Shown here piece after piece: positions 1 to 8,220 of a stretch of 36,042 bases of DNA. The stretch is from Pseudomonas syringae. GTDB lineage: Bacteria; Pseudomonadota; Gammaproteobacteria; Pseudomonadales; Pseudomonadaceae. Both the position numbers and the translations under genes were made by a program. The DNA lies in assembly GCF_001698815.1 (NCBI RefSeq), contig NZ_LGSI01000031.1:9100-45141 (forward strand). Direction: 5' to 3'. Position 1 is the stretch's first letter. Every line of letters starts with the position of its first letter. Under the pieces are notes generated by a model. The model was not told the DNA's origin, did no database searches, and saw only the letters and a program-made list of their open reading frames with translations.

Positions 1-478
1 GGCCCAAACGACTACAGATTCCGTGTCGCTCAAAAGCCTTCCCGGACAAGTCCGGTCCTACCGAATCTGTGCAAAACCAGTAGGAGGGGACTTGTCCCCG
101 AATGGCCAGCCCGGTCCCGCTCAATCTGCCTGTTCCGGCGCATTGCCAGAGCCACTGCTATCGAGGACTTGTCCTCGAAGCGGCCCAAACGACTACAGAT
201 TCCGTGTCGCTCAAAAGCCTTCCCGGACAAGTCCGGTCCTACCGAATCTGTGCAAAACCAGTAGGAGGGGACTTGTCCTCGAAGCGGCCCAAACGACTAC
301 AGATTCCGTGTCGCTCAAAAGCCTTCCCGGACAAGTCCGGTCCTACCGAATCTATGCAGAACCAGTAGGAGGGGACTTGTCCCCGAATGGCCTGCCCGGC
401 CCCGCTCAATCTGCCTGTTCCGGCACATTGCCAGAGCCACGGCTATCGAGGACTTGTCCTCTCCCACAAAAACGCCTC
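1..478. repeat. REP-type tandem repeat array
   Basis: The stretch is built from repeated units beginning GGCCCAAACGACTACAGATT at about 1, 182 and 286. The first and third are long units (about 181 bp); the middle one is a short unit (about 104 bp) lacking an internal segment of about 77 bp. Each unit contains several versions of the motif GGACAAGTCC or its reverse complement GGACTTGTCC inside short palindromes, which is the organisation of Pseudomonas REP/BIME elements. An open frame of 155 codons crosses it, but its protein simply repeats itself with the DNA, so I do not call a gene. No other gene is visible between the window start and 514. Confidence 0.85.
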
Positions 479-513
479 CTCTCGCGCTAATTCGGCGGGG
501 TTCCTACAGCTCA

Positions 514-1380
514 TCAATCCTCGTGGGATTTGACTGATTTGGGTGACAGACGAAGGCTGCGCAGGCTGCGTTTGACGCTTTTCAGGTGGTTGACCAGGCT
601 CGGCCCGCGCGCCATGGCAACGCCCATCGCCAATACGTCGATCACCACCAGGTGAGCGATACGCGAGGTAAGCGGGGTGTAGATTTCCGTGTCTTCATGC
701 ACGTCGATGGCCAGGTTGACCGACGACAGCTCGGCCAATGGCGTCTGGCTCGGGCACAGGGTAATCAAGGTCGCGCCACTTTCGCGGACCAGATTCGCAG
801 TAATCAGCAGATCCTTGGAGCGGCCGGATTGCGAGATGCACACCGCAACATCCGTAGGCTTCAGGGTCACGGCCGACATCGCCTGCATGTGCGGATCGGA
901 ATAAGCCGCTGCGCTGAGCAGCAGGCGGAAAAACTTGTGCTGGGCATCCGCCGCCACCGCGCCGGACGCGCCAAAGCCGTAAAACTCCACCCGCTTGGCC
1001 GCTGCCATGGCGCTGACCGCCAGTTGCAAGGCGTGCGGATCGAGGTTCTCGCGCACTTCCATCAAGGTGTGCAACGTGGTGTCGAAAATTTTCAGGCTGT
1101 AGTCGGCGACCGAATCGTCTTCATGAATCGCGAACTGACCAAAACTCGCCCCCGCCGCAAGGCTCTGCGCCAGCTTGAGCTTCAGATCCTGAAAGCCGGT
1201 GCAACCGATGGCACGGCAAAAACGTACGATGGTCGGTTCGCTGATGCCAACGCTGTGCGCCAGATCGGCCATGGAACTGTGCATCACAGCCGCAGGGTCA
1301 AGCAGCACGTGATCGGCGACCTTGAGTTCCGATTTACGTAGCAGGTGGCGTGACTGGGCAATGTGTTGCAGCAGATTCAA
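514..1380 (-). CDS. MurR/RpiR family regulator, HexR-like (HTH + SIS)
   Basis: This is a sugar-phosphate-responsive DNA-binding repressor of the RpiR family, 288 residues from the chosen start. Residues about 36-57 form the helix-turn-helix (key run VGISEPTIVRFCRAIG). Residues about 125-255 form a SIS domain with the SQSGRSKDLL phosphosugar loop. It resembles HexR, the KDPG-sensing repressor of glucose catabolism, but I read it as a paralogue because the known hexR lies beside zwf/edd, which are not seen here. The longest frame starts at 1485, but homologues begin MNLLQHIAQS, which here requires a TTG start at 1380. The extra upstream codons also cover a palindrome that looks like the gene's own operator. 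The Shine-Dalgarno sequence is weak. The effector and targets are not visible. Confidence 0.85.
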   Translation of the reverse strand: MNLLQHIAQSRHLLRKSELKVADHVLLDPAAVMHSSMADLAHSVGISEPTIVRFCRAIGCTGFQDLKLKLAQSLAAGASFGQFAIHEDDSVADYSLKIFDTTLHTLMEVRENLDPHALQLAVSAMAAAKRVEFYGFGASGAVAADAQHKFFRLLLSAAAYSDPHMQAMSAVTLKPTDVAVCISQSGRSKDLLITANLVRESGATLITLCPSQTPLAELSSVNLAIDVHEDTEIYTPLTSRIAHLVVIDVLAMGVAMARGPSLVNHLKSVKRSLRSLRLSPKSVKSHED

Positions 1381-1425
1381 GGGGGCAGACTCGATAAAGG
1401 TGCGTTGGCCGGGATGTAGCTTTCT

Positions 1426-1440
1426 TGTAGTTATACTACA
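1426..1440. promoter_or_regulatory. HexR-type palindrome upstream of the RpiR gene
   Basis: TGTAGTTATACTACA has 6-bp perfect inverted arms (TGTAGT/ACTACA) around three bases. It fits the gammaproteobacterial HexR operator pattern, roughly TGTAATWAAATTACA. It lies 46 bp upstream of the TTG start of a HexR-like regulator, so autoregulation is the simplest reading. This role is inferred, not shown. Confidence 0.6.
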
Positions 1441-1532
1441 TGACCTGCGGGACGCCCAGTTAAACGAGCTTGCCCGGTCTGACACCAGTGATTGAATGAC
1501 CTATCCAGCAATCACGTAGGCCTCTTCCTACC

Positions 1533-4040
1533 TCAACTGCCGTCTCTCGCGGTGTATTCATCCAACACCCCCGCCAACGCCCCCGCTTCAATCGGCCGAC
1601 TGATCAAATAACCCTGCACTTCGTCGCACTCGTTGGCCTTGAGGAAATCCAGCTGCGCCTGGTTCTCGACACCTTCGGCCACGACTTTCAGCCCGAGGCT
1701 GTGGGCCATGGCGATGATCGCGCGGGTGATCGCTGCGTCTTCGGTGCCTTCGCCGAGGCCGCGAATAAAGGCCTGGTCGATTTTTACGTAGTCCACCGGG
1801 AAACGTTTGAGGTAGCTCAGGGAAGAATAGCCGGTGCCGAAATCGTCGATGGCGAGTTTTACGCCCAGCTCGCGCAACTGATGAAAGGTCGCAATGATGT
1901 GTTCGACGCTGTCCAGCAACTGGCTTTCGGTCAGCTCAAGCTCCAGCCATTGCGGCGCCAGCCCGGTTTCTTCGAGGACCTGACGCACCAGACTGACCAG
2001 TTTGCCCTGACGCAACTGATGCACCGACAGGTTGACCGACACGCGAATCGAGTCGAGCCCCTGACGCTGCCATTCGCAGGCCTGCCGACAGGATTCGCGC
2101 AGCACGAACTCACCGATGGCGCCGATCAACCCGGTCTCTTCGGCCAGCCCGATAAAATCCCCCGGCGGCACCATACCCATGACCGGATGCCGCCAGCGCA
2201 CCAACGCCTCGACAGCGTCCAGCCGACCGCTGGCCAGGCAAAGCTTGGGCTGATAGAAAACTTCCAGCTGCTTCTCTTCAATGGCCTTGCGCAGCTGAAT
2301 CTCTAGCTGCAAACGCTCCAGCGTGCTGGCTTGCAGGCTTTCGGTATAAAACTGGAAATTGTTGCCGCCCAGATGCTTGGCGTGTTGCATCGCCATGTTG
2401 GCCTGACTGACCAGCGCCGGGATTTCCCGGGCCGAATCAGGCAGCAGGCTAATACCCACTGATGCGCTGACCACCAGTTCATGCCCACCCACCGCAATCG
2501 GCGTGCGCAGCTTGGCCAGCAGTCGACTGGTCACCCGCGCAAGGCTGGACAGGTTGGCGTAGGCATCAAATAACACGGCAAATTCATCGCCGGACAAGCG
2601 GGCGATGGTGTCAGCTTCCGGCAGCGCACTGGTCAAACGTCGCGCGACCTGCTTGAGCAACTGGTCGGCGACTTCATGACCGAGGCTGTCGTTGAGCAGC
2701 TTGAAACGGTCCAGATTGATGTGCAGCAACGCCAGGCTTCTGCCGCCCTGACGCACGCGCTTATTGGCTTCACGCAGGCGCTCGGTGAACAGCGAGCGAT
2801 TGGCCAGCCCGGTCAGCTCATCGAAGTGGGTGAGATAGCGCATGCGCTCTTCGGATTCGCGGCGCGCAGAAAGATCGGCGAAGAAGCCGACAATATGGCT
2901 CATTTTGCCTGCACTATCGCGCACTACGCTCAGTTGCAGCCACTGTGGATACAGCTCGCCGTTCTTGCGGGTTTCGACCAGCTCGCCCTGCCAGCAGCCG
3001 GTTAGCTCCAGAGCCTGATGAATGGCCGCAAAATGCCGCCGCGCATCGCGACTGCTGGCGACGTCGGTCACTTTACGCCCGACCAGATCTTCCGGCTGAT
3101 AGCCGCTGACCCGACTGAACGCCTGGTTGACCGTAAGAATGTTGTACTCCGGATCAAAGATCACAATGCCTTCGCTGGCCGCTTCAAATACAGTCGCGGC
3201 CAGACGCGGCGGGCTTTGGCTGAGCGTCTGATTGGCCTCTTCCAGCTCAAGCGTGCGTTGCGCTACACGTTCTTCAAGACCAGCCTGCGCATCTCGCAAA
3301 TCGCGCTCGGCATTGCGGCGCTGCTCGATTTCCCGGGCCAGTTCCTGATTCAGCTGGTCGCTTCTGGCTTGCGCTTGCTGAAGGTTGTCGATCAGGGCCT
3401 GATTCTGGAAGCGCCGGATCAGACCGCGCTGGATCAGCCGATTTACCTGCCAGGCCACCACGCTCAGGGCGAACAACAGGATCAGACCGAGCCAGCCCCA
3501 ACCGCGCAACGGCACGTCACCCCCCCAGAACAGATAAATGATCGGCGGCAGCAGGCACGGCAAGGTAAAGGTCAGGAATGCGGTGATGCTCGCGGCGTAA
3601 GCGATGCTGGCAGATAACGTCGCCGCGCCGATCAGGCCAAACACCCAGGCTTGCTGCTGGAAGTTTTCCGCGGGCACCAACACCAGCGCGGCGCTGGCCA
3701 GGGTCAGACCGCTGGCTCCAGCCCCGAGCAGGAACATTCGGCCCCAGATCGGCTGCGCCTGGCGCTCGGCAGAAGCACTGCGAAAAGCGGTTGCCTGAAT
3801 GACCCGCAAGCAAATCAACGCCGAAAGCCAGCCGAGCCAGATACCCACCAGCAAATAACGTTGCGGGCTCCACAGCAGCCAGGCGCAGACCAGGCCATTG
3901 ATAAACATGAACAGGGTTGGCAGCAATGAACCTTGGTAGAGCAGGCGTGTGCGCTCGACCGCCAACTGAGTGGCGAACTGCTTATAAATGTTGCGCCGGC
4001 CAGCAGCTGTCGCGTCCTGGCCACTGGAGCTGAGTGTCAT
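1533..4040 (-). CDS. Membrane PAS-GGDEF-EAL c-di-GMP enzyme
   Basis: This 835-residue inner-membrane protein is predicted to make and/or degrade cyclic di-GMP. The N-terminal ~210 residues hold about six hydrophobic segments (MASE-like sensor). A coiled coil follows at about 215-275, then a PAS domain at about 285-395 (FEAASEGIVIFDPEYNILTV), a GGDEF domain at about 400-565 and an EAL domain at about 580-830. The GGDEF signature is degenerate in its first position (S483-G-D-E-F), while the D-E-F residues are kept. The EAL domain looks catalytically complete: E611-A-L, VNLS, LELTES, DDFGTGYSSL, VKID, AEGVE and QGY are all present. Net phosphodiesterase activity is therefore safe to predict; cyclase activity is uncertain. 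It is a single gene, with its own start next to a 244-bp gap before the divergent uvrD. Confidence 0.93.
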   Translation of the reverse strand: MTLSSSGQDATAAGRRNIYKQFATQLAVERTRLLYQGSLLPTLFMFINGLVCAWLLWSPQRYLLVGIWLGWLSALICLRVIQATAFRSASAERQAQPIWGRMFLLGAGASGLTLASAALVLVPAENFQQQAWVFGLIGAATLSASIAYAASITAFLTFTLPCLLPPIIYLFWGGDVPLRGWGWLGLILLFALSVVAWQVNRLIQRGLIRRFQNQALIDNLQQAQARSDQLNQELAREIEQRRNAERDLRDAQAGLEERVAQRTLELEEANQTLSQSPPRLAATVFEAASEGIVIFDPEYNILTVNQAFSRVSGYQPEDLVGRKVTDVASSRDARRHFAAIHQALELTGCWQGELVETRKNGELYPQWLQLSVVRDSAGKMSHIVGFFADLSARRESEERMRYLTHFDELTGLANRSLFTERLREANKRVRQGGRSLALLHINLDRFKLLNDSLGHEVADQLLKQVARRLTSALPEADTIARLSGDEFAVLFDAYANLSSLARVTSRLLAKLRTPIAVGGHELVVSASVGISLLPDSAREIPALVSQANMAMQHAKHLGGNNFQFYTESLQASTLERLQLEIQLRKAIEEKQLEVFYQPKLCLASGRLDAVEALVRWRHPVMGMVPPGDFIGLAEETGLIGAIGEFVLRESCRQACEWQRQGLDSIRVSVNLSVHQLRQGKLVSLVRQVLEETGLAPQWLELELTESQLLDSVEHIIATFHQLRELGVKLAIDDFGTGYSSLSYLKRFPVDYVKIDQAFIRGLGEGTEDAAITRAIIAMAHSLGLKVVAEGVENQAQLDFLKANECDEVQGYLISRPIEAGALAGVLDEYTARDGS

Positions 4041-4284
4041 GGCAGATTCTTATAATGATAGGGCCTTGAGCATGCACGGAGCATACACAAGCGTTGTCAC
4101 AGACCAAACTGTCCGGGCTCATATAAATAGCTGTTAGCCAGTTACTTTGGTCGTAGAGGCTTGATCTTTTCGGTGCCCATGCACGCCAATAGCGCCTGAC
4201 TTACCGGTCGTCCGGAAGCCTGCGTTTATCGCCTGGTGCAAAGCATGGTTTGCCCGGCTTCGCTCGGCACCCTAGAATGCGCCG

Positions 4285-6468
4285 ATGCGCGATGACCTCT
4301 CCCTTCTGCTTAATTCCCTCAACGATGCCCAACGCCAGGCCGTAGCTGCCTCCGTGGGTCGTCAGTTGGTCCTGGCCGGCGCTGGTTCCGGCAAAACCCG
4401 TGTGCTGGTGCATCGCATCGCCTGGTTGATCCAGGTCGAGCAAGCCTCGCCACACTCCATCCTGTCGGTGACGTTCACCAACAAGGCGGCTGCGGAGATG
4501 CGCCATCGCATCGAGCAGCTGATGGGGATCAACCCGGCGGGCATGTGGGTCGGCACCTTCCACGGCCTGGCGCACCGCTTGCTGCGGGCGCACTGGCAGG
4601 AAGCCGGTCTGGCGCAGACGTTCCAGATCCTGGACAGCGACGATCAGACTCGACTGGTCAAGCGGGTGATCCGCGAGCTGGGCCTGGACGAGCAGCGCTG
4701 GCCGGTCAAACAGGCGCAGTGGTTCATCAATGGCCAGAAAGACGAAGGCCTGCGCCCGAAACACATTCAGGCCAGCGGCGATCTGTTCCTGGCAACAATG
4801 AAGTCGATCTACGAAGCCTACGAAGTCGCCTGCCAGCGCGCCGGGGTCATCGATTTTTCCGAGTTGCTGCTGCGCGCCCTTGACCTGTGGCGCGACAATC
4901 CTGGCCTGCTCGCCCACTACCAGCGGCGCTTCCGGCACGTTCTGGTGGACGAATTCCAGGACACCAACGCCGTGCAGTACGCCTGGTTGCGCCTGCTCGC
5001 CCAAGGTGGCGACAGCCTGATGGTGGTCGGCGATGACGACCAGTCGATCTACGGCTGGCGCGGCGCGAAAATCGAAAACATTCACCAGTATTCCGATGAT
5101 TTCCCTGACACCGAAGTCATCCGCCTGGAACAGAACTACCGCTCCACCGCCAGCATTCTCAAGGCGGCCAACGGCCTGATCATCAATAACAGCGGCCGCA
5201 TGGGCAAAGAGCTGTGGACGGACGTCGGCGATGGCGAGCTGATCAATCTGTATGCGGCCTTCAACGAGCATGACGAAGCCCGCTACGTGGTGGAAACCAT
5301 CGAAAGCGCGCTCAAGACCGGTCTGGCGCGCAGCGACATCGCGATTCTTTACCGCTCCAACGCCCAGTCGCGGGTGCTTGAAGAAGCGTTGCTGCGCGAG
5401 CGGATTCCGTATCGCATTTACGGCGGCCAGCGCTTTTTCGAACGCGCCGAAATCAAGAACGCCATGGCCTACCTGCGTTTGCTGGAAGGCCGTGGCAACG
5501 ATGCGGCGCTTGAGCGGGTCATCAACGTGCCAGCGCGTGGGATCGGCGAGAAAACCGTCGAGGCCATTCGTCAGCATGCGCGCCACGCCGATGTTTCGAT
5601 GTGGGAAGCCACCCGCCAGCTGATCGCCAACAAGGGCCTGACCGGCCGCGCTGCCGGCGCCTTGGGCCTGTTCGTCGAGCTGATCGAAAACCTCGCGGCC
5701 AAGGTCATGGAAATGCCACTGCACCTGATGACCCAAACGGTCATCGAGCAGTCCGGCCTGATCAACTATCACAAGGAAGAGAAAGGCGAAAAAGGCCAGG
5801 CTCGGGTAGAAAACCTTGAGGAACTGGTCAGCGCCGCGCGCAACTTCGAGAACGCTGAAGAAGATGAAGAGCTGACGCCACTGGCGGCGTTCCTCGGTCA
5901 TGCGTCGCTGGAATCGGGCGACACTCAGGCTGAAGAGCACGAAGACAGCATTCAGCTGATGACTTTGCACAGCGCCAAGGGCCTGGAATTTCCTTACGTG
6001 TTCCTGGTGGGCATGGAAGAAGGCCTGTTCCCGCACAAGATGAGCCTTGAAGAACCGGGCCGTCTTGAGGAAGAGCGTCGTCTGGCCTACGTCGGCATCA
6101 CCCGCGCGATGCAACAGCTGGTGATGACCTACGCCGAAACCCGACGCTTGTATGGCAGTGAAACCTACAACAAGGTCTCACGTTTCGTACGCGAGATTCC
6201 GCCATTGCTGATCCAGGAAGTGCGCCTGTCCAATAGCGTCAGCCGACCTTTCGGTGGCACGCAAAAAGTCAGCACCAGCAGCCTGTTCAACGGCACCGGA
6301 ATCCCGGAAACCGCGTTCAGCCTGGGCCAGCGCGTGCAGCATGCGGTGTTTGGCGAAGGCGTGATCCTCAACTTCGAAGGCGCTGGCGCCCAGGCGCGGG
6401 TGCAGGTCAACTTCGCGGAAGGCAGCAAGTGGCTGATGATGGGGTATGCCAAGCTGGAAGCGATTTGA
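4285..6468 (+). CDS. uvrD: DNA helicase II UvrD
   Basis: This is a superfamily 1A 3'-5' helicase acting in nucleotide-excision and mismatch repair. The 727 residues match the usual Pseudomonas UvrD length. The Walker A motif GAGSGKTR is at about residue 32, the Walker B DEFQDTN begins at D222, followed by VVGDDDQSIYGWRGA (motif III), EQNYRS (motif IV), TLHSAKGLEFPYVFLVG (motif V) and EERRLAYVGITRA (motif VI). The C-terminal ~100 residues are the flexible UvrD tail ending in a Tudor-like segment (VQHAVFGEGVILNFEG), which in E. coli UvrD contacts RNA polymerase. No strong Shine-Dalgarno is visible before the ATG at 4285, but no better start exists. A 637-codon open frame on the opposite strand is a shadow of this gene. 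Confidence 0.97.
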   Translation: MRDDLSLLLNSLNDAQRQAVAASVGRQLVLAGAGSGKTRVLVHRIAWLIQVEQASPHSILSVTFTNKAAAEMRHRIEQLMGINPAGMWVGTFHGLAHRLLRAHWQEAGLAQTFQILDSDDQTRLVKRVIRELGLDEQRWPVKQAQWFINGQKDEGLRPKHIQASGDLFLATMKSIYEAYEVACQRAGVIDFSELLLRALDLWRDNPGLLAHYQRRFRHVLVDEFQDTNAVQYAWLRLLAQGGDSLMVVGDDDQSIYGWRGAKIENIHQYSDDFPDTEVIRLEQNYRSTASILKAANGLIINNSGRMGKELWTDVGDGELINLYAAFNEHDEARYVVETIESALKTGLARSDIAILYRSNAQSRVLEEALLRERIPYRIYGGQRFFERAEIKNAMAYLRLLEGRGNDAALERVINVPARGIGEKTVEAIRQHARHADVSMWEATRQLIANKGLTGRAAGALGLFVELIENLAAKVMEMPLHLMTQTVIEQSGLINYHKEEKGEKGQARVENLEELVSAARNFENAEEDEELTPLAAFLGHASLESGDTQAEEHEDSIQLMTLHSAKGLEFPYVFLVGMEEGLFPHKMSLEEPGRLEEERRLAYVGITRAMQQLVMTYAETRRLYGSETYNKVSRFVREIPPLLIQEVRLSNSVSRPFGGTQKVSTSSLFNGTGIPETAFSLGQRVQHAVFGEGVILNFEGAGAQARVQVNFAEGSKWLMMGYAKLEAI

Positions 6469-6782
6469 TACAGACTCAAGCGGGTTCTTGGAGTGTGTTC
6501 GCCCGTAGGACCGGCTTTAGCCGGGAGCACGCCCTCCCGGCTAAAGCCGGCCCTACGAGTGATTGCAACGCCGCCTCAGCTTGAATGTGCCTCCGGCCAG
6601 CTCCATATAGATGACTACGCCCAACGGCGGTGTCCTACAGTACTTTTACCGAAGCCCTACAGACCAACCTTTATAGGGTCTTTGGGCTCTTACGCAAAAG
6701 CCGGAAACATTTGGCCACTAGCTATACACCTATGCCCTATGCAATATGGCGCGCGTGCAATCCATAAAACGGGAATACCCTT
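6469..6782. other. uvrD-Tim44 intergenic region
   Basis: This 314-bp gap holds the REP inverted repeat at 6505-6556 just after uvrD. The remaining ~225 bp is more AT-rich and presumably contains the promoter of the downstream gene. I see no further ORF with a ribosome binding site and no RNA gene here. Confidence 0.6.
6505..6556. repeat. REP inverted repeat
   Basis: The arms GTAGGACCGGCTTTAGCCGG and its near complement (with one mismatch) flank a short loop. It is the same family as the element at 10776-10827. It sits 36 bp after the uvrD stop and may act as a transcript-stabilising or terminating hairpin. Confidence 0.85.
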
Positions 6783-7640
6783 ATGCAACGTTTTCTAAGC
6801 ATCGCTCTGGCGCTGTGCATCGGGCTCACCATGAGCCTTGACGCCAGCGCCGCGCGTTTCGGTGGCGGCAAGAGCATGGGCTCGGCGCCGACTCACCAGG
6901 CGCGCCAAACTGCTCCTGCCACCCCTGCCGCTGCGCCTAACGCCGCCGGTCGTCCTGCACCTGCTGCAAGCGGTGCTTCGCGCTGGCTCGGCCCGTTGGC
7001 CGGTATCGCTGCCGGCGGCCTGCTCGCTTCCATGTTCATGGGCGACGGTTTCCAGGGGATGCAAATCTTCGACATCCTGATCATGGCGGTCATCGCCTTC
7101 CTGATCTTCCGCTTCATCGCGGCCCGTCGTCGCAAGCAACAAGGCCCGCAAATGGCCACTGCTGCCGGTCCTGCTGCGTTTCAGCGTGAAAGCGTTGAAC
7201 AGCCTGCGCAGAACTCGATCTTCGGTGGCGGTTCTTCCGCAGCAGCCGCAGCGCCAGTGATCAACGCGCCAGCATGGTTCAACGAAACCCGCTTCCTCGA
7301 AGCCGCTCGTAGCCACTTCCAGTCGCTGCAACAGCACTGGGATGCCAACGAGATGGACAAGATCTCAGAGTTCGTGACCCCGCAAATGCTGGAGTTCCTG
7401 AAAAAGGAACGTGCTGATCTGGGCGAAGGTTTCCAGTCGACGTTCATCGACAACCTGACCGTGCAACTCGACGGCCTGGATGATCGTGCAGACAAGACCA
7501 TCGCAACCCTGACGTTCAGCGGCGTCTCCAAGACCTCGCGCTTTGACCAGGGTGAAGTGTTCAGCGAAAGCTGGAACATGGAACGTCCTCAAGGCGACAA
7601 CCAGCCTTGGCTGGTTGCCGGTATCCGCCAGAACGGCTGA
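6783..7640 (+). CDS. Tim44-domain membrane protein
   Basis: This 285-residue protein has an N-terminal signal-like segment (residues 1-23, ending DASA), a low-complexity Ala/Pro/Gly linker, and hydrophobic segments at about 64-84 and 92-112 followed by a basic stop (RRRKQQ). A soluble Tim44-like domain fills about 160-285 (WFNETRFLEAARSHFQSLQQ onward). Tim44-like domains bind membranes or partner proteins. The bacterial function of this family is not established and I do not assign one. The start ATG at 6783 is preceded by GGGA about 8 bases upstream. It is a single gene with its own terminator at 7667-7692. Confidence 0.88.
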   Translation: MQRFLSIALALCIGLTMSLDASAARFGGGKSMGSAPTHQARQTAPATPAAAPNAAGRPAPAASGASRWLGPLAGIAAGGLLASMFMGDGFQGMQIFDILIMAVIAFLIFRFIAARRRKQQGPQMATAAGPAAFQRESVEQPAQNSIFGGGSSAAAAAPVINAPAWFNETRFLEAARSHFQSLQQHWDANEMDKISEFVTPQMLEFLKKERADLGEGFQSTFIDNLTVQLDGLDDRADKTIATLTFSGVSKTSRFDQGEVFSESWNMERPQGDNQPWLVAGIRQNG

Positions 7641-7666
7641 TCCGCTGCGTCATGAAAGCTTCATCC

Positions 7667-7692
7667 AAAACCCCGGACTCGTCCGGGGTTTT
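7667..7692 (+). terminator. Rho-independent terminator
   Basis: A perfect 8-bp stem (CCCCGGAC/GTCCGGGG) with a two-base loop is flanked by AAAA and TTTT. It lies 26 bp after the stop of the Tim44-like gene. The flanking As and Ts make it usable on either strand. Confidence 0.9.
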
Positions 7693-7774
7693 GTCTTATG
7701 CGTTCGAATAGTTATTTTGAGAAAGGCTTTAGGCTACTGTATAACCCGCGCCATCAGTTTAGAGGAGCCAGGCC

Positions 7775-8182
7775 GTGGAAGAAGTCATTGAACAATTACG
7801 TGAAGCGAATGAACCAGTCCCGGTTCCGCTTGAATTGCCCGACGAAGACCTGCTGGTAGAAATCGAGGAGCAGCTGTTCATCGACATCCCGTTCGTCTTC
7901 AGGGAGTTTCTGTTGACGGTCAGCGATGTGGTGTACGGCAGCCTTGAGCCGGTGACGGTCACCGATCCGCAATCGCACACGTACTTGCCTGATGTAGCCG
8001 CGAACGCGTGGGACATTGGCGTACCGCGCGAGCTGATCCCGATCTGTCAGGACGGCGAAGACTACTACTGCGTCGAAGAAGACGGCACTGTAGTGCTGTG
8101 GTCCGGCGAAGAAGAGCTGGTCACCGAAGAAACCTGGGAATCGGTCTGGCACTGGGCGCGGGACGTCTGGCTGGAAAGCTGA
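7775..8182 (+). CDS. SMI1/KNR4 (SUKH) family protein
   Basis: This 135-residue acidic cytoplasmic protein starts at GTG (7775), preceded by AGAGGAG 6-8 bases upstream, which decides the start. The pattern (helix with PVPLELPDEDLLVEIEEQL, then FREFLLTVSDVVYG, then DYYCVEEDGTVVLW and a Trp-rich C-terminus) is that of SMI1/KNR4 or SUKH domains. SUKH proteins are often immunity proteins against contact-dependent or polymorphic toxins, but many are stand-alone housekeeping genes. No toxin lies beside this one, and gene order around it looks like core chromosome, so an immunity role is not supported here. Confidence 0.8.
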   Translation: MEEVIEQLREANEPVPVPLELPDEDLLVEIEEQLFIDIPFVFREFLLTVSDVVYGSLEPVTVTDPQSHTYLPDVAANAWDIGVPRELIPICQDGEDYYCVEEDGTVVLWSGEEELVTEETWESVWHWARDVWLES

Positions 8183-8220
8183 TTCCCCGTCAGTCGGGAG
8201 CCGACCGAGCCAGCGCAATG

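Noticed and set aside
1..478. CRISPR array
   Set aside because: Repeats are long, of unequal size and internally palindromic, with no unique spacers and no cas genes.
23..490. 155-codon frame in the left repeat
   Set aside because: The protein repeats with the DNA units and has no domain; REP DNA explains it.
4201..6114. 637-codon open frame on the minus strand opposite uvrD
   Set aside because: It lies wholly over a gene with complete helicase motifs; the translation has no recognisable domain and reflects high-GC antisense openness.
7775..8182. SUKH protein as toxin immunity gene
   Set aside because: No toxin gene adjoins it and its neighbours look like core chromosome; family membership alone is not enough.
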